Under the pieces are notes generated by a model, which worked only from the letters and a program-made list of their open reading frames with translations, ran no database searches and had not been told where the DNA came from. Source: Thermomicrobiales bacterium (lineage in GTDB: Bacteria > Chloroflexota > Chloroflexia > Thermomicrobiales > UBA6265). Taken from it: 64,000 bases of DNA. This document shows positions 1-8,693 of the stretch, piece by piece. Both the position numbers and the translations under genes were made by a program. The stretch is from positions 28,708-92,707 of the forward strand of contig JAMLHN010000001.1 of the NCBI GenBank assembly GCA_023957115.1. The letters run 5' to 3'. Within the stretch, counting starts at the first letter, position 1, and each line of letters begins with the position of its first letter.

Positions 1-1
1 C

Positions 2-736
2 TTCTATGCCGATCAACGGGAAGCCGCGGCCGACGGAATCAACATGAATCGCGCCTTCCCCGGGAAAGCGGATGGGTCGATCAGTTACCGGATGGCCCGC
101 TTTCTGACAGACGAGGTGCTTTCCCGGTCGGATGTGGTCATCGATATCCATTCCGGAGGGCGGGGTTTTCAGATCGTGCCGACGATGTCCTTCCATTCGG
201 TCGACGATCCCGAGCTGAAACGGCAGTTCAAGGAAACGGCGTTTCTGTTCGGGACGCCGTTCACGATGATCTACACCAGCAGTATGGGAACCGGGTTGCT
301 CACCGAAGAGGCCGAGAAGATGGGCAAGATCACCATTGGCAGCGAGCTCGGGTACGGCGCCTCGACCGATTTGGATGGGGTACGCTGGGCGCAGCATGGC
401 GTGCTGAACGTCATGCGGCACTACGGACTGCTGGATGAACCCGTGGAAGATCTCCGACTCCCGGACAAGTGGGGACCGGCCCAGCGGCTGGTCCAGAATA
501 TCGACATCGATACCTGGGTCACCGCGCCGATCGCCGGAATCTCGGAGCCACTGGCGCCGCTGGGGGCGTATGTCACCGCGGGAACGCCAGTTGCCCGGAT
601 CCACGACTTCTATCGCTGGGATGAGCCGGGGATCGATATCGTTGCCGACCAGGACGGCTTCGTCCTTTGCCGGAAGTTCCGCGCCAAGACCGAGCAAGGC
701 GATGTCGTGATGGTGATTGCCCGAGAGGTCGACTAG
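2..736 (+). CDS. Succinylglutamate desuccinylase/aspartoacylase-family zinc hydrolase, 3' part
   Basis: The reading frame is open at the left edge, so the N-terminus, including the first zinc-binding motif, lies outside the window. The first visible residues contain DGINMNRAFPG, the conserved block of the AstE/AspA (M14-like) family, followed by DIHSGG, which carries a zinc-ligand histidine. The C-terminal part (VTAPIAGISEPLAPLGAYV onward) resembles the beta domain of the AstE_AspA group. Members deacylate small N-acyl amino acids, for example N-acetyl-diaminobutyrate or N-succinylglutamate; the substrate cannot be read from this sequence. The ATG at 44 is internal to the family motif and is not the real start. 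Confidence 0.8.
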   Translation, partial: FYADQREAAADGINMNRAFPGKADGSISYRMARFLTDEVLSRSDVVIDIHSGGRGFQIVPTMSFHSVDDPELKRQFKETAFLFGTPFTMIYTSSMGTGLLTEEAEKMGKITIGSELGYGASTDLDGVRWAQHGVLNVMRHYGLLDEPVEDLRLPDKWGPAQRLVQNIDIDTWVTAPIAGISEPLAPLGAYVTAGTPVARIHDFYRWDEPGIDIVADQDGFVLCRKFRAKTEQGDVVMVIAREVD

Positions 737-763
737 CCCATGGGGCAGGAATGTGAGGTTGGA

Positions 764-1333
764 ATGCTACGAAGATGGCCCCGGGTGACATCGTTGGGCT
801 TCGCGCTGATTGGCGTGGCATGTCTCGTGTGGGTACTGGGCACATCCGCGGCCTCGGCCATCCAGGTCTCGACACCCGAGGCTGCGGACGAGGCAATGTA
901 CTACGATCCAAACGGGCTCTTTGCCGCGCCGATTCCGACCAACTGGATTGCCGAGGACCAGGATGGCTACGTACGCATCGTGACCCAGGATGAGCAGATC
1001 TCGATTTCGATCGTGGTGGTGGCAGGTTCGAGCGCGACGACGGCGATTGGCGACGCCATCCAGATCGTCAGCGACGATTTCCAGGGGACGCCAGTACCCG
1101 ATCCGCAGGCGACTCCGGCGGCAGGTGACGATTCGGTGGCGCTCTTTACCTTCGATGATGGTTCGAGTGGCGGCACCCTGATTCAGGTGTATGCGCGTGT
1201 GGTGGGGGGCAACGTCTTCGTGATGGTCCTTCGGGGCGATCTGGAGACGATCAAGCTCCGTCAGGTGCAGGTCGACAAGATTTGGCAAGGTGTGCTGATC
1301 GATACCGAAGCCGCCGCGACCCCGGTCGCCTGA
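764..1333 (+). CDS. Secreted protein of unknown function
   Basis: About 189 residues. The ATG at 764 gives MLRRWPRV followed by a hydrophobic stretch ending in TSAASAIQ, a typical Sec signal peptide; the alternative ATG at 740 would put nine extra residues before it. A GTGAGG-like Shine-Dalgarno lies just upstream of 764. The mature part is small, acidic and rich in Val/Ile/Thr, compatible with a beta-rich fold. It begins 28 bases after the preceding hydrolase gene and ends 13 bases before the next gene, so the three probably form one operon. I recognise no family and see no catalytic motif. Confidence 0.7.
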   Translation: MLRRWPRVTSLGFALIGVACLVWVLGTSAASAIQVSTPEAADEAMYYDPNGLFAAPIPTNWIAEDQDGYVRIVTQDEQISISIVVVAGSSATTAIGDAIQIVSDDFQGTPVPDPQATPAAGDDSVALFTFDDGSSGGTLIQVYARVVGGNVFVMVLRGDLETIKLRQVQVDKIWQGVLIDTEAAATPVA

Positions 1334-1346
1334 AAGGACAAGCAGG

Positions 1347-2063
1347 ATGAGCGCGGGTTCACAACGATGTCCGGTTTGTGGAGCGCCACTCACCGCGGAT
1401 GACCGCTTCTGTGCGAACTGCGGGGCGCAGCTTGGCCCGGCGCTGGTGCCGTTGACCGCGCTCGAGCAGGTGCGCGCTCCGGAGGATGTCTCGGTTTGGC
1501 CATCGAGCGATCCGTTGCTGGAGTTCGATGTCGAGTATCCCGAGCGTCTCTCCCGCTGGCTCATCTTCGTCAAATGGTTGTTGGCAATTCCACATTACAT
1601 CGTCCTGGGATTCTTCGGGATGCTGGTCGGCATCATCGCCTGGATTGCCTGGGTCGTGATTCTCTTCACCAAACGCTATCCCGAAAGCCTCTACCGGCTG
1701 GTGTTGACGTATATGCGCTGGACGGCCAATGTGAATGCGTATGTGATGCTCCAGCGGGACGAATATCCGCCGTTCGGGGAGGGGCCGTATCCGGTCCGGC
1801 TCGAGCTGCCCTACCCGGCCGAGCTCTCTCGCTGGTTGATCTTCATCAAGTGGTTGTTGCTGATCCCGAATCTGATCGTCTATGCGTTCGTTGGCATTGC
1901 ACTGTTGGTCGGACTCTTCATCGCCTGGTGGGCGATTCTGCTGACCGGCACGATGCCGCGGGGTCTCTTCGATTTCATCACCGGCGTGAACCGCTGGGGG
2001 TACCGGATCAATGCCTATAGCTGGTATATGACGGACCGGTATCCGCCCTTTGGGCTCGACTGA
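1347..2063 (+). CDS. Zinc-ribbon DUF4389 membrane protein
   Basis: The protein is 238 residues. Residues 8-30 hold two CxxC knuckles (CPVC and CANC), a zinc-ribbon. Two homologous segments follow, each with the DUF4389 signature of a PxxLSRWLIFxKWLL motif leading into a hydrophobic helix, then a YPPFG motif (about residues 60-145 and 150-238). Roughly four membrane segments are expected. DUF4389 proteins are common in Actinobacteria and Chloroflexota and their function is unknown. The internal duplication is clear at protein level. It is the last gene of the rightward set that starts at the left edge. Confidence 0.8.
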   Translation: MSAGSQRCPVCGAPLTADDRFCANCGAQLGPALVPLTALEQVRAPEDVSVWPSSDPLLEFDVEYPERLSRWLIFVKWLLAIPHYIVLGFFGMLVGIIAWIAWVVILFTKRYPESLYRLVLTYMRWTANVNAYVMLQRDEYPPFGEGPYPVRLELPYPAELSRWLIFIKWLLLIPNLIVYAFVGIALLVGLFIAWWAILLTGTMPRGLFDFITGVNRWGYRINAYSWYMTDRYPPFGLD

Positions 2064-2091
2064 GCGCAAACGGGGCGTGCGCCAATGCGTC

Positions 2092-2159
2092 ACCGGAGCC
2101 GAGGACGTGCCTGCTCCTGCATTTCCGTGCAGGAGGGCAGAGACGCCCTCGGCTCCGGT
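2092..2159. terminator. Two-tier hairpin between convergent genes
   Basis: A perfect 13-bp outer stem (ACCGGAGCCGAGG at 2092-2104 with its complement at 2147-2159) encloses an 8-bp inner stem (CTCCTGCA at 2114-2121 with TGCAGGAG at 2128-2135). It lies between the ends of the DUF4389 gene and the CopCD gene, which point toward each other, so it could end transcription from both sides. There is no T-run, so a simple intrinsic terminator is not proven. It could also be a dispersed palindromic element, since part of it (GGGCAGAGACGCCCTC) recurs near 23540. Confidence 0.5.
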
Positions 2160-2199
2160 TTGGCGCGCTCGCGCAGGACAATTGCCGAAGCGCCGAGCG

Positions 2200-3891
2200 C
2201 TATCGAATCTCGACGGTGACCCGCGCCGTGGTCTCCTCGAAGCGGGATATCCGGATTGGTATCTCGACATCCCACAGACCGGTCGATGGGAACTGGACTG
2301 TGGCTGTATACGTTCCGGGAGATTCGCCCTCGGTCGTTTCGAACTCAAACGGTCCAATATCAGTCGCGCGGAGGCGCATCTTCACCACTGGTGGCGCGGC
2401 TGCTTCGAACGGCTCGCCGTGTGCATCGGTAAGGGTGATTGTCAGCTCGCTCTGGCCGACCAATGCTGGGTCGATTGTTCCCGTTAGCTGGTTGTCGCCA
2501 ACGGCGACCTCGATCTTGGCGATCGGTGGAGGTCCGCCTGGCCCGGCGGCCGAGGATTCGAGCGGGTTCTGATTGACCAGAAATCCGGTGACCAGGGCAA
2601 CGACGCACAGCAATGCCGCTTCGGTGGCGACCGTGCGCCGGAGCTGCATCCAGACCGTCGAGCGGTCAGGGATTTTCTCGATTGCGGGCACCAGCCGAAA
2701 ATGATTCCATGCCGCAACCAGACTCGCGGCCAGCACCAGCCCGGCCTTGATCAGCACCAGCCGCCCGTAGTCGGTTGTCCAGAGGGCATTCAGGGATCCC
2801 AGCGTAATCCACGCGCTGGTCACCGCGGTCGCCAGAAGAACTGCCAGGACCACTCCCGCAACTGCGCTGAAGCGCGTGACGACCCTGGCCGATGCACCGG
2901 GATCGCCGTCGTTCTGGTCTTTCGCCGGTCGTAACAGCAAGAGGATTCCGATCAATCCACCCAGCCAGATCGACCCGGTCAGCACGTGAAGCACATTCGA
3001 GGTACGGAAGACCCAAATTGGAGTGAAGCTGTTCGTGTGGCCCGAGAGCGTGGGAGAAATAACGGCAATTGCTACCCCGGTCAGGGTTATCGCCTCGGTG
3101 CCAGTTGGCGTTGCCTGACGACTGGCCAGGAGCGCAATGAGCAACCCCACGATCAACGATATCAACCAGTTGACCTGATTGGTATCGAGCTCGTCGGTCC
3201 AGCGGGCGGGGGTGAACAGGCTTTGCAGGCTGTACCCAAACTGCCGCGCGACCGTGAGTGGGAGGGTGAGCGCGGTGGCCACAATCGCGATACCGGCGCT
3301 CCATGCGGCGATGGTCCACGTCGATGCCCGCGGCGCGACACCGGCGGATACGGAGAGTACTCGGAAGATTGCCAATCCTGCGGCCATGAGCAATCCAAGG
3401 TAGGCGAATCCCTCGGCAATATCCAGCACCCACTCGACCGAGCGCGCGGTGGTCGATGGTGGCTCGGTTGGGATGCCGGTTTCACTGACATATCCGATCG
3501 AAAACGTGAACGCTCCGGAAACAGGATGGCCGTCGGCAGAGATGACCCGCCAGCCGACGACGTGTGTGCCTTCGGGAAGATCGCCTGGCAGGGCGACTCG
3601 CACGATCGGTCCGGATGCATCGAGCTCCAGTGGACGTGACGTCCCATCGGAATCGAGCAGGACGAAGGACTCGGTCACGGGATCGATCGGTTCGTTGAAC
3701 GTGAACGTCACCGTCGCCGGCGCGGTTGCCAGGAGCGAGCCATCAGTGGGATCAGTCGAGATCAGCGATGTATGCGCCAGCGCCGAGCCAGGGCCGAATC
3801 CGAGGCTGAGGATGACGGTCGCGATGGTCGCTATTCCGGACAGCAACCAACGAGTGCCAAGGCGCGAAGACCGATTTCGGTCTTCGTTCAT
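2200..3891 (-). CDS. Copper resistance CopC-CopD fusion protein
   Basis: The 563-residue protein opens with a signal peptide ending in ALAH. A CopC domain follows (about residues 38-135): HTSLISTDPTDGS at the mature N-terminus, FNEPIDP, and DGHPVSGAFTFSIG, which supply the His ligands of the copper site. Several transmembrane helices make up a CopD domain (about residues 150-430), followed by an extracytoplasmic beta domain of the YtkA type. CopC binds copper outside the membrane and CopD is thought to move it inward. The YcnI gene lies just upstream on the same strand, a usual partner. Expression as a copper-homeostasis unit is likely, but no operator is visible. Confidence 0.88.
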   Translation of the reverse strand: MNEDRNRSSRLGTRWLLSGIATIATVILSLGFGPGSALAHTSLISTDPTDGSLLATAPATVTFTFNEPIDPVTESFVLLDSDGTSRPLELDASGPIVRVALPGDLPEGTHVVGWRVISADGHPVSGAFTFSIGYVSETGIPTEPPSTTARSVEWVLDIAEGFAYLGLLMAAGLAIFRVLSVSAGVAPRASTWTIAAWSAGIAIVATALTLPLTVARQFGYSLQSLFTPARWTDELDTNQVNWLISLIVGLLIALLASRQATPTGTEAITLTGVAIAVISPTLSGHTNSFTPIWVFRTSNVLHVLTGSIWLGGLIGILLLLRPAKDQNDGDPGASARVVTRFSAVAGVVLAVLLATAVTSAWITLGSLNALWTTDYGRLVLIKAGLVLAASLVAAWNHFRLVPAIEKIPDRSTVWMQLRRTVATEAALLCVVALVTGFLVNQNPLESSAAGPGGPPPIAKIEVAVGDNQLTGTIDPALVGQSELTITLTDAHGEPFEAAAPPVVKMRLRATDIGPFEFETTEGESPGTYTATVQFPSTGLWDVEIPIRISRFEETTARVTVEIR

Positions 3892-3989
3892 GAGTTCCCG
3901 CCTTTCACAAGCTTTCCACTGCGCTACGAGAGCAAGGTGAGGGATATCCGGTCGTCACCGGATATCCCGTAGCTCACCGGAGGGATCGC

Positions 3990-4538
3990 CTAGTGTCCGC
4001 TGCCCTCGACGGCAGCGGACAGGGTTACGACCGGCGCGGGCGTGTCGAGATCGTCCGCGCTTTGACCGTCATCCGGAATCTGGATCCAGGCTGATTCGCC
4101 GGTTTCGCAGGTCTGGATCACGGGAAATGCGATTGCATCGCCCTCATTCCCGTCTGGAAGCTGAACCTGGATCTGGACCGAGGCGTAGTAGCCGTCCGGT
4201 ACCGGTTCATTGGCGGTGAAGACCACCTCGGAAATCGGGGCGTGTCCCGATTCGGCGGTCGCGTCGGTCTCCGCGCTGACGGTCTCGATGGACCAAAGCG
4301 CATCGATCGCCGGCCGGACGATCTCGACACCCTCTGGAATCTGGATTGCAAGCTCGGTGGTGGCGGAGCCATCGCAGCCGTGACCGAACGAGAACGTCAG
4401 GAGCGAATACGACCCGGCAGCGGTCGACGACGGTGAGACGACGACATGCGCGCTGGCGGGGAGAACCGCACCCAACGCGAGCGAGCCGGCAACGCCGGCG
4501 GTCACCAACAAACGTCGAATGGAGCTGAGCTCGAACAT
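3990..4538 (-). CDS. YcnI/DUF1775-family copper-binding secreted protein
   Basis: The 182-residue protein has a signal peptide that cleaves at ASA-HVVV, leaving a histidine at the mature N-terminus, and contains the family segment GHGCDGS with conserved His and Cys. YcnI proteins bind Cu(II) at the exposed N-terminal His and normally sit next to CopC/CopD, as here, where the fusion gene lies 98 bases downstream on the same strand. No C-terminal membrane anchor is obvious, unlike many members, so the protein may be released or held by partners. The start is taken at the ATG at 4538, which gives a clean signal peptide. Confidence 0.85.
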   Translation of the reverse strand: MFELSSIRRLLVTAGVAGSLALGAVLPASAHVVVSPSSTAAGSYSLLTFSFGHGCDGSATTELAIQIPEGVEIVRPAIDALWSIETVSAETDATAESGHAPISEVVFTANEPVPDGYYASVQIQVQLPDGNEGDAIAFPVIQTCETGESAWIQIPDDGQSADDLDTPAPVVTLSAAVEGSGH

Positions 4539-4592
4539 CGAATGAAAGCCCTTTCTTCTGAATGGTGGAACGAAGTGAGCCGTCTCGAATCA

Positions 4593-4632
4593 CCCGCGAT
4601 CGCGGGGAGATGCTTCGTTCCTCGGCATGACA
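4593..4632 (-). repeat. Dispersed intergenic repeat, copy 1
   Basis: Read on the minus strand this copy starts TGTCATGC, continues with GGAACGAAGC and ends in the palindrome CCCGCGATCGCGGG. A second copy with the same order of blocks lies at 7241-7303. Both are in non-coding DNA. It resembles the palindromic spacer repeats spread through many draft genomes of this kind; no coding capacity is visible. Confidence 0.5.
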
Positions 4633-4753
4633 ACCAATCTGAGAACGTCTGTGATCGCCTCCGATGTGGAGGCAATCGACGGCAATGCCCGAATCCCGCC
4701 CGGTGTTCACCGAGGCGGATCCAGACGATTTCGACCTGTTGTTTGGAACGTCA

Positions 4754-5158
4754 CTATTGGGGTGGGGGCGTGACCGGACCAGGAGCGTCCTGCTGGATCA
4801 GGCGATCCGAGCGGGTGAAAAGCGCACGCGGTTGTGTTGCGGCGCGATCAAGACCGAGCGGAGCCGGCTCACGGACGTTGAACGGCGCATCGAAACCGCT
4901 GCCGGCGCTGCGTTGCGAGGCAATATCGGTTTCCCCCTCGGAGGCGTGATGGTGATGATCGGCGCCGTGCGAGCCCGACGCGCTCTGTTCGCTGTGATGA
5001 GCGGATTGAGTGGTGGAACCGGGGTGCTCGTGATCGGTATCGCCAGCGCGGGCGACACCGGCTTCGACCGGGCTGAGAAAGACCGAATGCGGTCCGACGG
5101 CCGCATCGCATTGCACCGGGATCGACAGAAACGCCAGGATCACGATTGCGACGACCAT
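4754..5158 (-). CDS. Small secreted His-rich protein in the copper cluster
   Basis: From the ATG at 5158 the product is about 134 residues: MVVAIVILAFLSIPVQCDAA is a signal peptide or anchor, and residues 35-80 form a low-complexity segment full of His, Ser and acidic residues (DTDHEHPG, SAHHSEQ, ADHHHHASEG). Such segments bind Cu, Zn or Ni. It lies upstream of ycnI and copCD on the same strand, which supports a role in copper buffering; that is inference. A longer GTG start at 5260 is possible but would overlap the YccF gene. There is no clear ribosome-binding site, and I know of no family. Confidence 0.5.
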   Translation of the reverse strand: MVVAIVILAFLSIPVQCDAAVGPHSVFLSPVEAGVARAGDTDHEHPGSTTQSAHHSEQSASGSHGADHHHHASEGETDIASQRSAGSGFDAPFNVREPAPLGLDRAATQPRALFTRSDRLIQQDAPGPVTPPPQ

Positions 5159-5210
5159 TCGGTCGAAGAAGCTACGCAGACTGATCAGCAGGCTGGCGTT
5201 CACGGCATCG

Positions 5211-5789
5211 TCAGTACGCTCCTGGTGCGAGAAGGAGCGAAGATCGAGCGTCCGCAGCACACGCCGGAAATCGCCACGCTGGACACTGGATGCCGGACAT
5301 TGGACCCATAGATACCCATGTTCGCGTGCTGCCTAGCTTCGGTAGAGGCGAGATGACCTTCCCCGCCCGGCCGAACATCCAGAAAGAAAGCGGCAAGCCG
5401 ATTCCGAGGGTGCAGATCGTGATCAGGTAAGCGGCCAGCAGCCAGATCGCCCCGAACCACCAACCGATCAGGATCAACCAGGGAATCCGGATGAGCCAGG
5501 AACGTTGCCGGACCTGGGTGCGTTCGATCTCGACCGTTGCCCCGTGCTGATGGACGGAAACGAGCTGGGTGGGGGCACGCAATGTCATGATGCGCGGCAG
5601 ACGATTCAAGAGCGCGATGCCGAGCGGAGCGGGGATGACCAGAATCAGGCAGAGATAGCCGGCAACGATCGCCCAGAACCCAAGCCACCAGCCAACGAGC
5701 AGGAACCAGAGAATGCGAAGAATGATGTTGGGGTTGTCCCGTTCTGCCTCGACCTGGACGGTTCGATCGACATGATCCAATGCAGTCAT
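5211..5789 (-). CDS. YccF-domain inner membrane protein
   Basis: The product is about 192 residues from the ATG at 5789, preceded by GAGGAG at good spacing. There are two YccF repeats: NPNIILRILWFLLVGWWLGFW with its hydrophobic continuation, and a second block around IRIPWLILIGWWFGAIWLL ending in LPLSFWMFG. Four membrane segments are expected. YccF proteins are widespread membrane proteins of unknown function. The last 30 or so residues are not membrane-like and run close to the His-rich gene. An upstream ATG at 5822 would add 11 residues but has no ribosome-binding site. Confidence 0.8.
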   Translation of the reverse strand: MTALDHVDRTVQVEAERDNPNIILRILWFLLVGWWLGFWAIVAGYLCLILVIPAPLGIALLNRLPRIMTLRAPTQLVSVHQHGATVEIERTQVRQRSWLIRIPWLILIGWWFGAIWLLAAYLITICTLGIGLPLSFWMFGRAGKVISPLPKLGSTRTWVSMGPMSGIQCPAWRFPACAADARSSLLLAPGAY

Positions 5790-5872
5790 AGTGCTCCTCG
5801 AACACGCTTGTACCAGTTGCACCAGTATAGTCGGCTTGCGGATGAGTCATTGCCTGGGAGATGGGAGTACGA

Positions 5873-6979
5873 ATGATGGCCGACCCTCGAATCGAGAAAT
5901 GGGCTGATGTCCTGACGCGGTATTGTGTCGAGGTTCAGCCGGGGCAAACGGTGGTCATCCAGGGAGGCGTAGCAGCGGAACCGCTGCTACGCGCGATCTA
6001 CAGGCAGGTCGTCGCGCGCGGGGGCTATCCCATCCTGCAACCGGAGCTCAGCGGGCTGAGCGCAACGCTTATTGGCCATGGGTCGGACGATCAGCTCGGT
6101 CACATCAGTCCAGTCGAGCAATTCGACCGAACGACCGCCGATTGCAGTATCCGCGTTATGGCGGAGATGAATACCCGCAACGCGTCCGCGGTCGATCCGG
6201 CCAGGAGCGCGGCTTATCTCAGGGCCCGCAGCGAGCTCCGGCGGATCGGGATGGAGCGTGCGGGGAAGGGCGACTACAAATGGTGTCTGACGCTCTTTCC
6301 CACCGATGCGTACGCGCATGATGCGGAGATGAGCACGGAGGACTACACCGAGTTCATCATGGATGCCTGCAAACTGAACGAGGATGATCCGGTGGCAGCC
6401 TGGACGGCGATGCGCGCGTTTCAGGCAGACATCGTCGATTGGCTGACCCCACGCTCGGAGTTGCGATTGATTGCCCCCGGAACGGATTTTCGGTGCTCGA
6501 TCGCGGGACGAACATGGGTGAATTCCGACGGCAAGCGGAACTTTCCGTCCGGGGAGGTCTTCACGGGGCCGATCGAGGATTCCGCCGAGGGTGAGGTTCG
6601 CTTTTCGTTTCCGGTGGTGACGCAGGGCCGGGAGATCAACGATATCCGGCTGAAGTTCGAGGCGGGCCGGGTGGTCGATGCCAGCGCCGGGAAGAACGAG
6701 GCGTTCCTGGTCGAGAGCCTGGATAGCGATGAGGGCGCCCGGCGGTTGGGGGAGATTGCCGTCGGAACCAATTTTGGCATTACGCAGTTCACGGGCCAGA
6801 TTCTGCTCGATGAGAAGATTGGCGGCACGGCGCATATGGCGCTCGGTGCGGGGTATCCGGAAACGGGAAGCACCAATACCTCGGCCATTCACTGGGACAT
6901 GATTTGCGATCTGCGCCAGGGTGGGCGGATCGAGGTCGATGGCGAACCGCTCCTGGTCGACGGTCGCTTCGTGATCTGA
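5873..6979 (+). CDS. Aminopeptidase, M29 family
   Basis: The product is about 368 residues. The start is the ATG at 5873, with GGGAG 6 bases upstream; the next codon is also ATG. M29 (AmpS/aminopeptidase T) features include VEVQPGQTVVIQG near the N-terminus, the conserved NFPSGEVFTGP around residue 225, EGEVRF shortly after, and the C-terminal H-x-GAGYPETG and HWDM blocks that supply metal ligands. These enzymes are cytosolic, metal-dependent exopeptidases removing N-terminal residues. It stands alone, divergent from YccF, and is followed by almost 500 bases without a gene. Confidence 0.88.
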   Translation: MMADPRIEKWADVLTRYCVEVQPGQTVVIQGGVAAEPLLRAIYRQVVARGGYPILQPELSGLSATLIGHGSDDQLGHISPVEQFDRTTADCSIRVMAEMNTRNASAVDPARSAAYLRARSELRRIGMERAGKGDYKWCLTLFPTDAYAHDAEMSTEDYTEFIMDACKLNEDDPVAAWTAMRAFQADIVDWLTPRSELRLIAPGTDFRCSIAGRTWVNSDGKRNFPSGEVFTGPIEDSAEGEVRFSFPVVTQGREINDIRLKFEAGRVVDASAGKNEAFLVESLDSDEGARRLGEIAVGTNFGITQFTGQILLDEKIGGTAHMALGAGYPETGSTNTSAIHWDMICDLRQGGRIEVDGEPLLVDGRFVI

Positions 6980-7472
6980 GGCGGAATCCGGATGATTGCT
7001 TGGGGGATGATCCTAGCATTCTCCAGCCGATTTCAAAATGGTTGACGCTCCGAAACCCTGTTGTCATCCTGATCATGACACGAGAATGCGGGCTGGTAGA
7101 TACGTCCGACGGAAGAGATGCCTCCCTGTGGTCAGCATGACAAATGGGGCAAGGTGGCTTCCGTGGGACGTTGCTTACCACTATCCCATCTCACCTGTCC
7201 GACAATCGTTTCATACCTGATCGTTTCCGCAGAACCCGCCTGTCATGCTGGGGAACGAAGCCATGCCCTGAGCAACGCCGAAGGGATCTCCCCGCCGCAG
7301 CGGGCGTTTCGGCGCTGCAAACCTCCGACGAAGGAGCAACCTTGCTGCAATCCGGGCGAAAGGGGGACCTGGATCAGCAGACCCAGGTCCGCACGCATTG
7401 TGGTCCTTTTGCCGGCGAGTTTTCTTCAGGACGCGGAGGTCCTGCACTACGCCGGGGATCGAGGATGAGTTG
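6980..7472. other. Gene-free spacer with palindromic repeat fragments
   Basis: No convincing gene is present; the ORFs here are short or run antisense into the kinase gene. The stretch holds several partial copies of a GTCATGCTGA-like motif (near 7062 and 7134, and the well-preserved copy at 7241-7303) and a clean 8-bp hairpin, GGACCTGG (7366-7373) with CCAGGTCC (7384-7391). Both flanking genes end here, so the hairpin may serve transcription termination. I see no promoter-like pair. Confidence 0.5.
7241..7303 (+). repeat. Dispersed intergenic repeat, copy 2
   Basis: This is the same block order as the minus-strand copy at 4593-4632: TGTCATGC, GGAACGAAGC, then ATCTCCCCGC with a palindromic CCGCCGCAGCGG end. 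Here about 20 extra bases separate the second and third blocks. Confidence 0.5.
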
Positions 7473-8693
7473 TTACGCGCTGTTGCTGCCCTGCAGGAAG
7501 CGAAGGGTCGTGAGCATGGACTGGTCGTCGCCGAAACTGCCGGCTTTGGTGACGACGGGAAGGTTGGGCCGCACGCCTCCGTGCAGCCGGCCCCAGGGGA
7601 TGGCCGGCAGGACCTCGCCGCCCAACCAGATTGCCTCCGCTTCGAGCCGGTCGCAGACCGCTCCGGCGACATCGCCGCCGGTCAGAATCAGGGCGTCGAA
7701 GCGTTGTCTGATTCGGAGATCGGTTGCAATTGCGGCGAGGGCCTTCGCGATCTCCCTGCCGGGGAGCGGCGAGCTTGGCGTATCGCAGGTCGTGACGGTG
7801 ACCGAGCGGCTCTCGTCGAAGGCGGTGCTCAGGCGATCGACGGTGCGTTCGGTAACCGCCGGGTCAAGGTGCCCGCGCTCGAAATCGAGTCGCACGGTTT
7901 CGATGCCGGATGCTTCCAGGGTGGCGACTTGACGGGCCGAGACCGAATGGCGGCTGCCTGCGACGGTCAGCACGCATTGAGCGCCGATCCCCGCGTGAGA
8001 TCCGGTGGGCTGGGCGGAGCGAGCTCCCAGTACGTTTGCGATCTGCTTCGAGAACCCTGCCGAGCCCGCGAGCAGATACGTTGGCGTGTCGATGACCGCG
8101 TCGGCCAGCGTGGCAAGGTCCGCATTGGTTTCAGCATCGACGACCACGATCGGACGGACGACCATATCGAGTGCCGCCCGCAGGCGCTCCGGTCCCGAGC
8201 GAACGGTTTCGAGTCCGATCGTGCGCCCGGTGTCCCCGGGTAGACCCAGCAGCTCGATGACCGACGAGCTCGATCGTCCGGTCCCAAGCGGGGTTTCGGT
8301 CAACAGGACATCGCCGGCATAGACGTCGCCATCGACAGTGATACGGCCTTGATCCGGCAGCGCGGGGGCGACGATGACCGCGCGCCGTCCGGTTTTCCGG
8401 AGCAGAAAGGCGATTTCGGGACCGGGATATCCGCGGAAGACCGAATCGACCTTGGCGTACCACAGGGTGTTCGAAGCCGTCTCTGGCACGAGCGAGATCG
8501 CCTGTTTGAATAGGGATTCGATCCGGTCGCCGGAGGCATCCCGGGTGTTGTTGGAGAGGGAAATCACCTCCGCGCCCGCCGGGGTGGACCGTAGGGGAAG
8601 TGCCGTCGCGAATCCCGCGCTGGCGAATGGCGCGCCGGCATCGGCCGCGCCGGTCAAATCGTCCGCAACGACGATCGCCAGTGGTGGTGTCAT
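7473..8693 (-). CDS. Four-carbon acid sugar kinase family protein (DUF1537)
   Basis: The 406-residue protein has the N-terminal signature VVADDLTGAADAGAPFA, the KVDSVFRG block near residue 85, and a C-terminal nucleotide-binding part with LTGGDVAGAVC and TKAGSFGDD. These match the OtnK/DtnK family, which phosphorylates four-carbon sugar acids such as D-threonate, L-threonate or D-erythronate. The gene overlaps the PdxA-like dehydrogenase gene by 4 bases on the same strand, and the pair is the known core of threonate/erythronate catabolism. The exact substrate is not readable. No aldolase or decarboxylase gene accompanies them in the window. Confidence 0.88.
   Translation of the reverse strand: MTPPLAIVVADDLTGAADAGAPFASAGFATALPLRSTPAGAEVISLSNNTRDASGDRIESLFKQAISLVPETASNTLWYAKVDSVFRGYPGPEIAFLLRKTGRRAVIVAPALPDQGRITVDGDVYAGDVLLTETPLGTGRSSSSVIELLGLPGDTGRTIGLETVRSGPERLRAALDMVVRPIVVVDAETNADLATLADAVIDTPTYLLAGSAGFSKQIANVLGARSAQPTGSHAGIGAQCVLTVAGSRHSVSARQVATLEASGIETVRLDFERGHLDPAVTERTVDRLSTAFDESRSVTVTTCDTPSSPLPGREIAKALAAIATDLRIRQRFDALILTGGDVAGAVCDRLEAEAIWLGGEVLPAIPWGRLHGGVRPNLPVVTKAGSFGDDQSMLTTLRFLQGSNSA

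Noticed and set aside
7144..7932. ORFs in the spacer after the aminopeptidase gene
   Set aside because: Low-complexity Arg/Ser/Pro sequence running antisense into the clear DUF1537 kinase gene.
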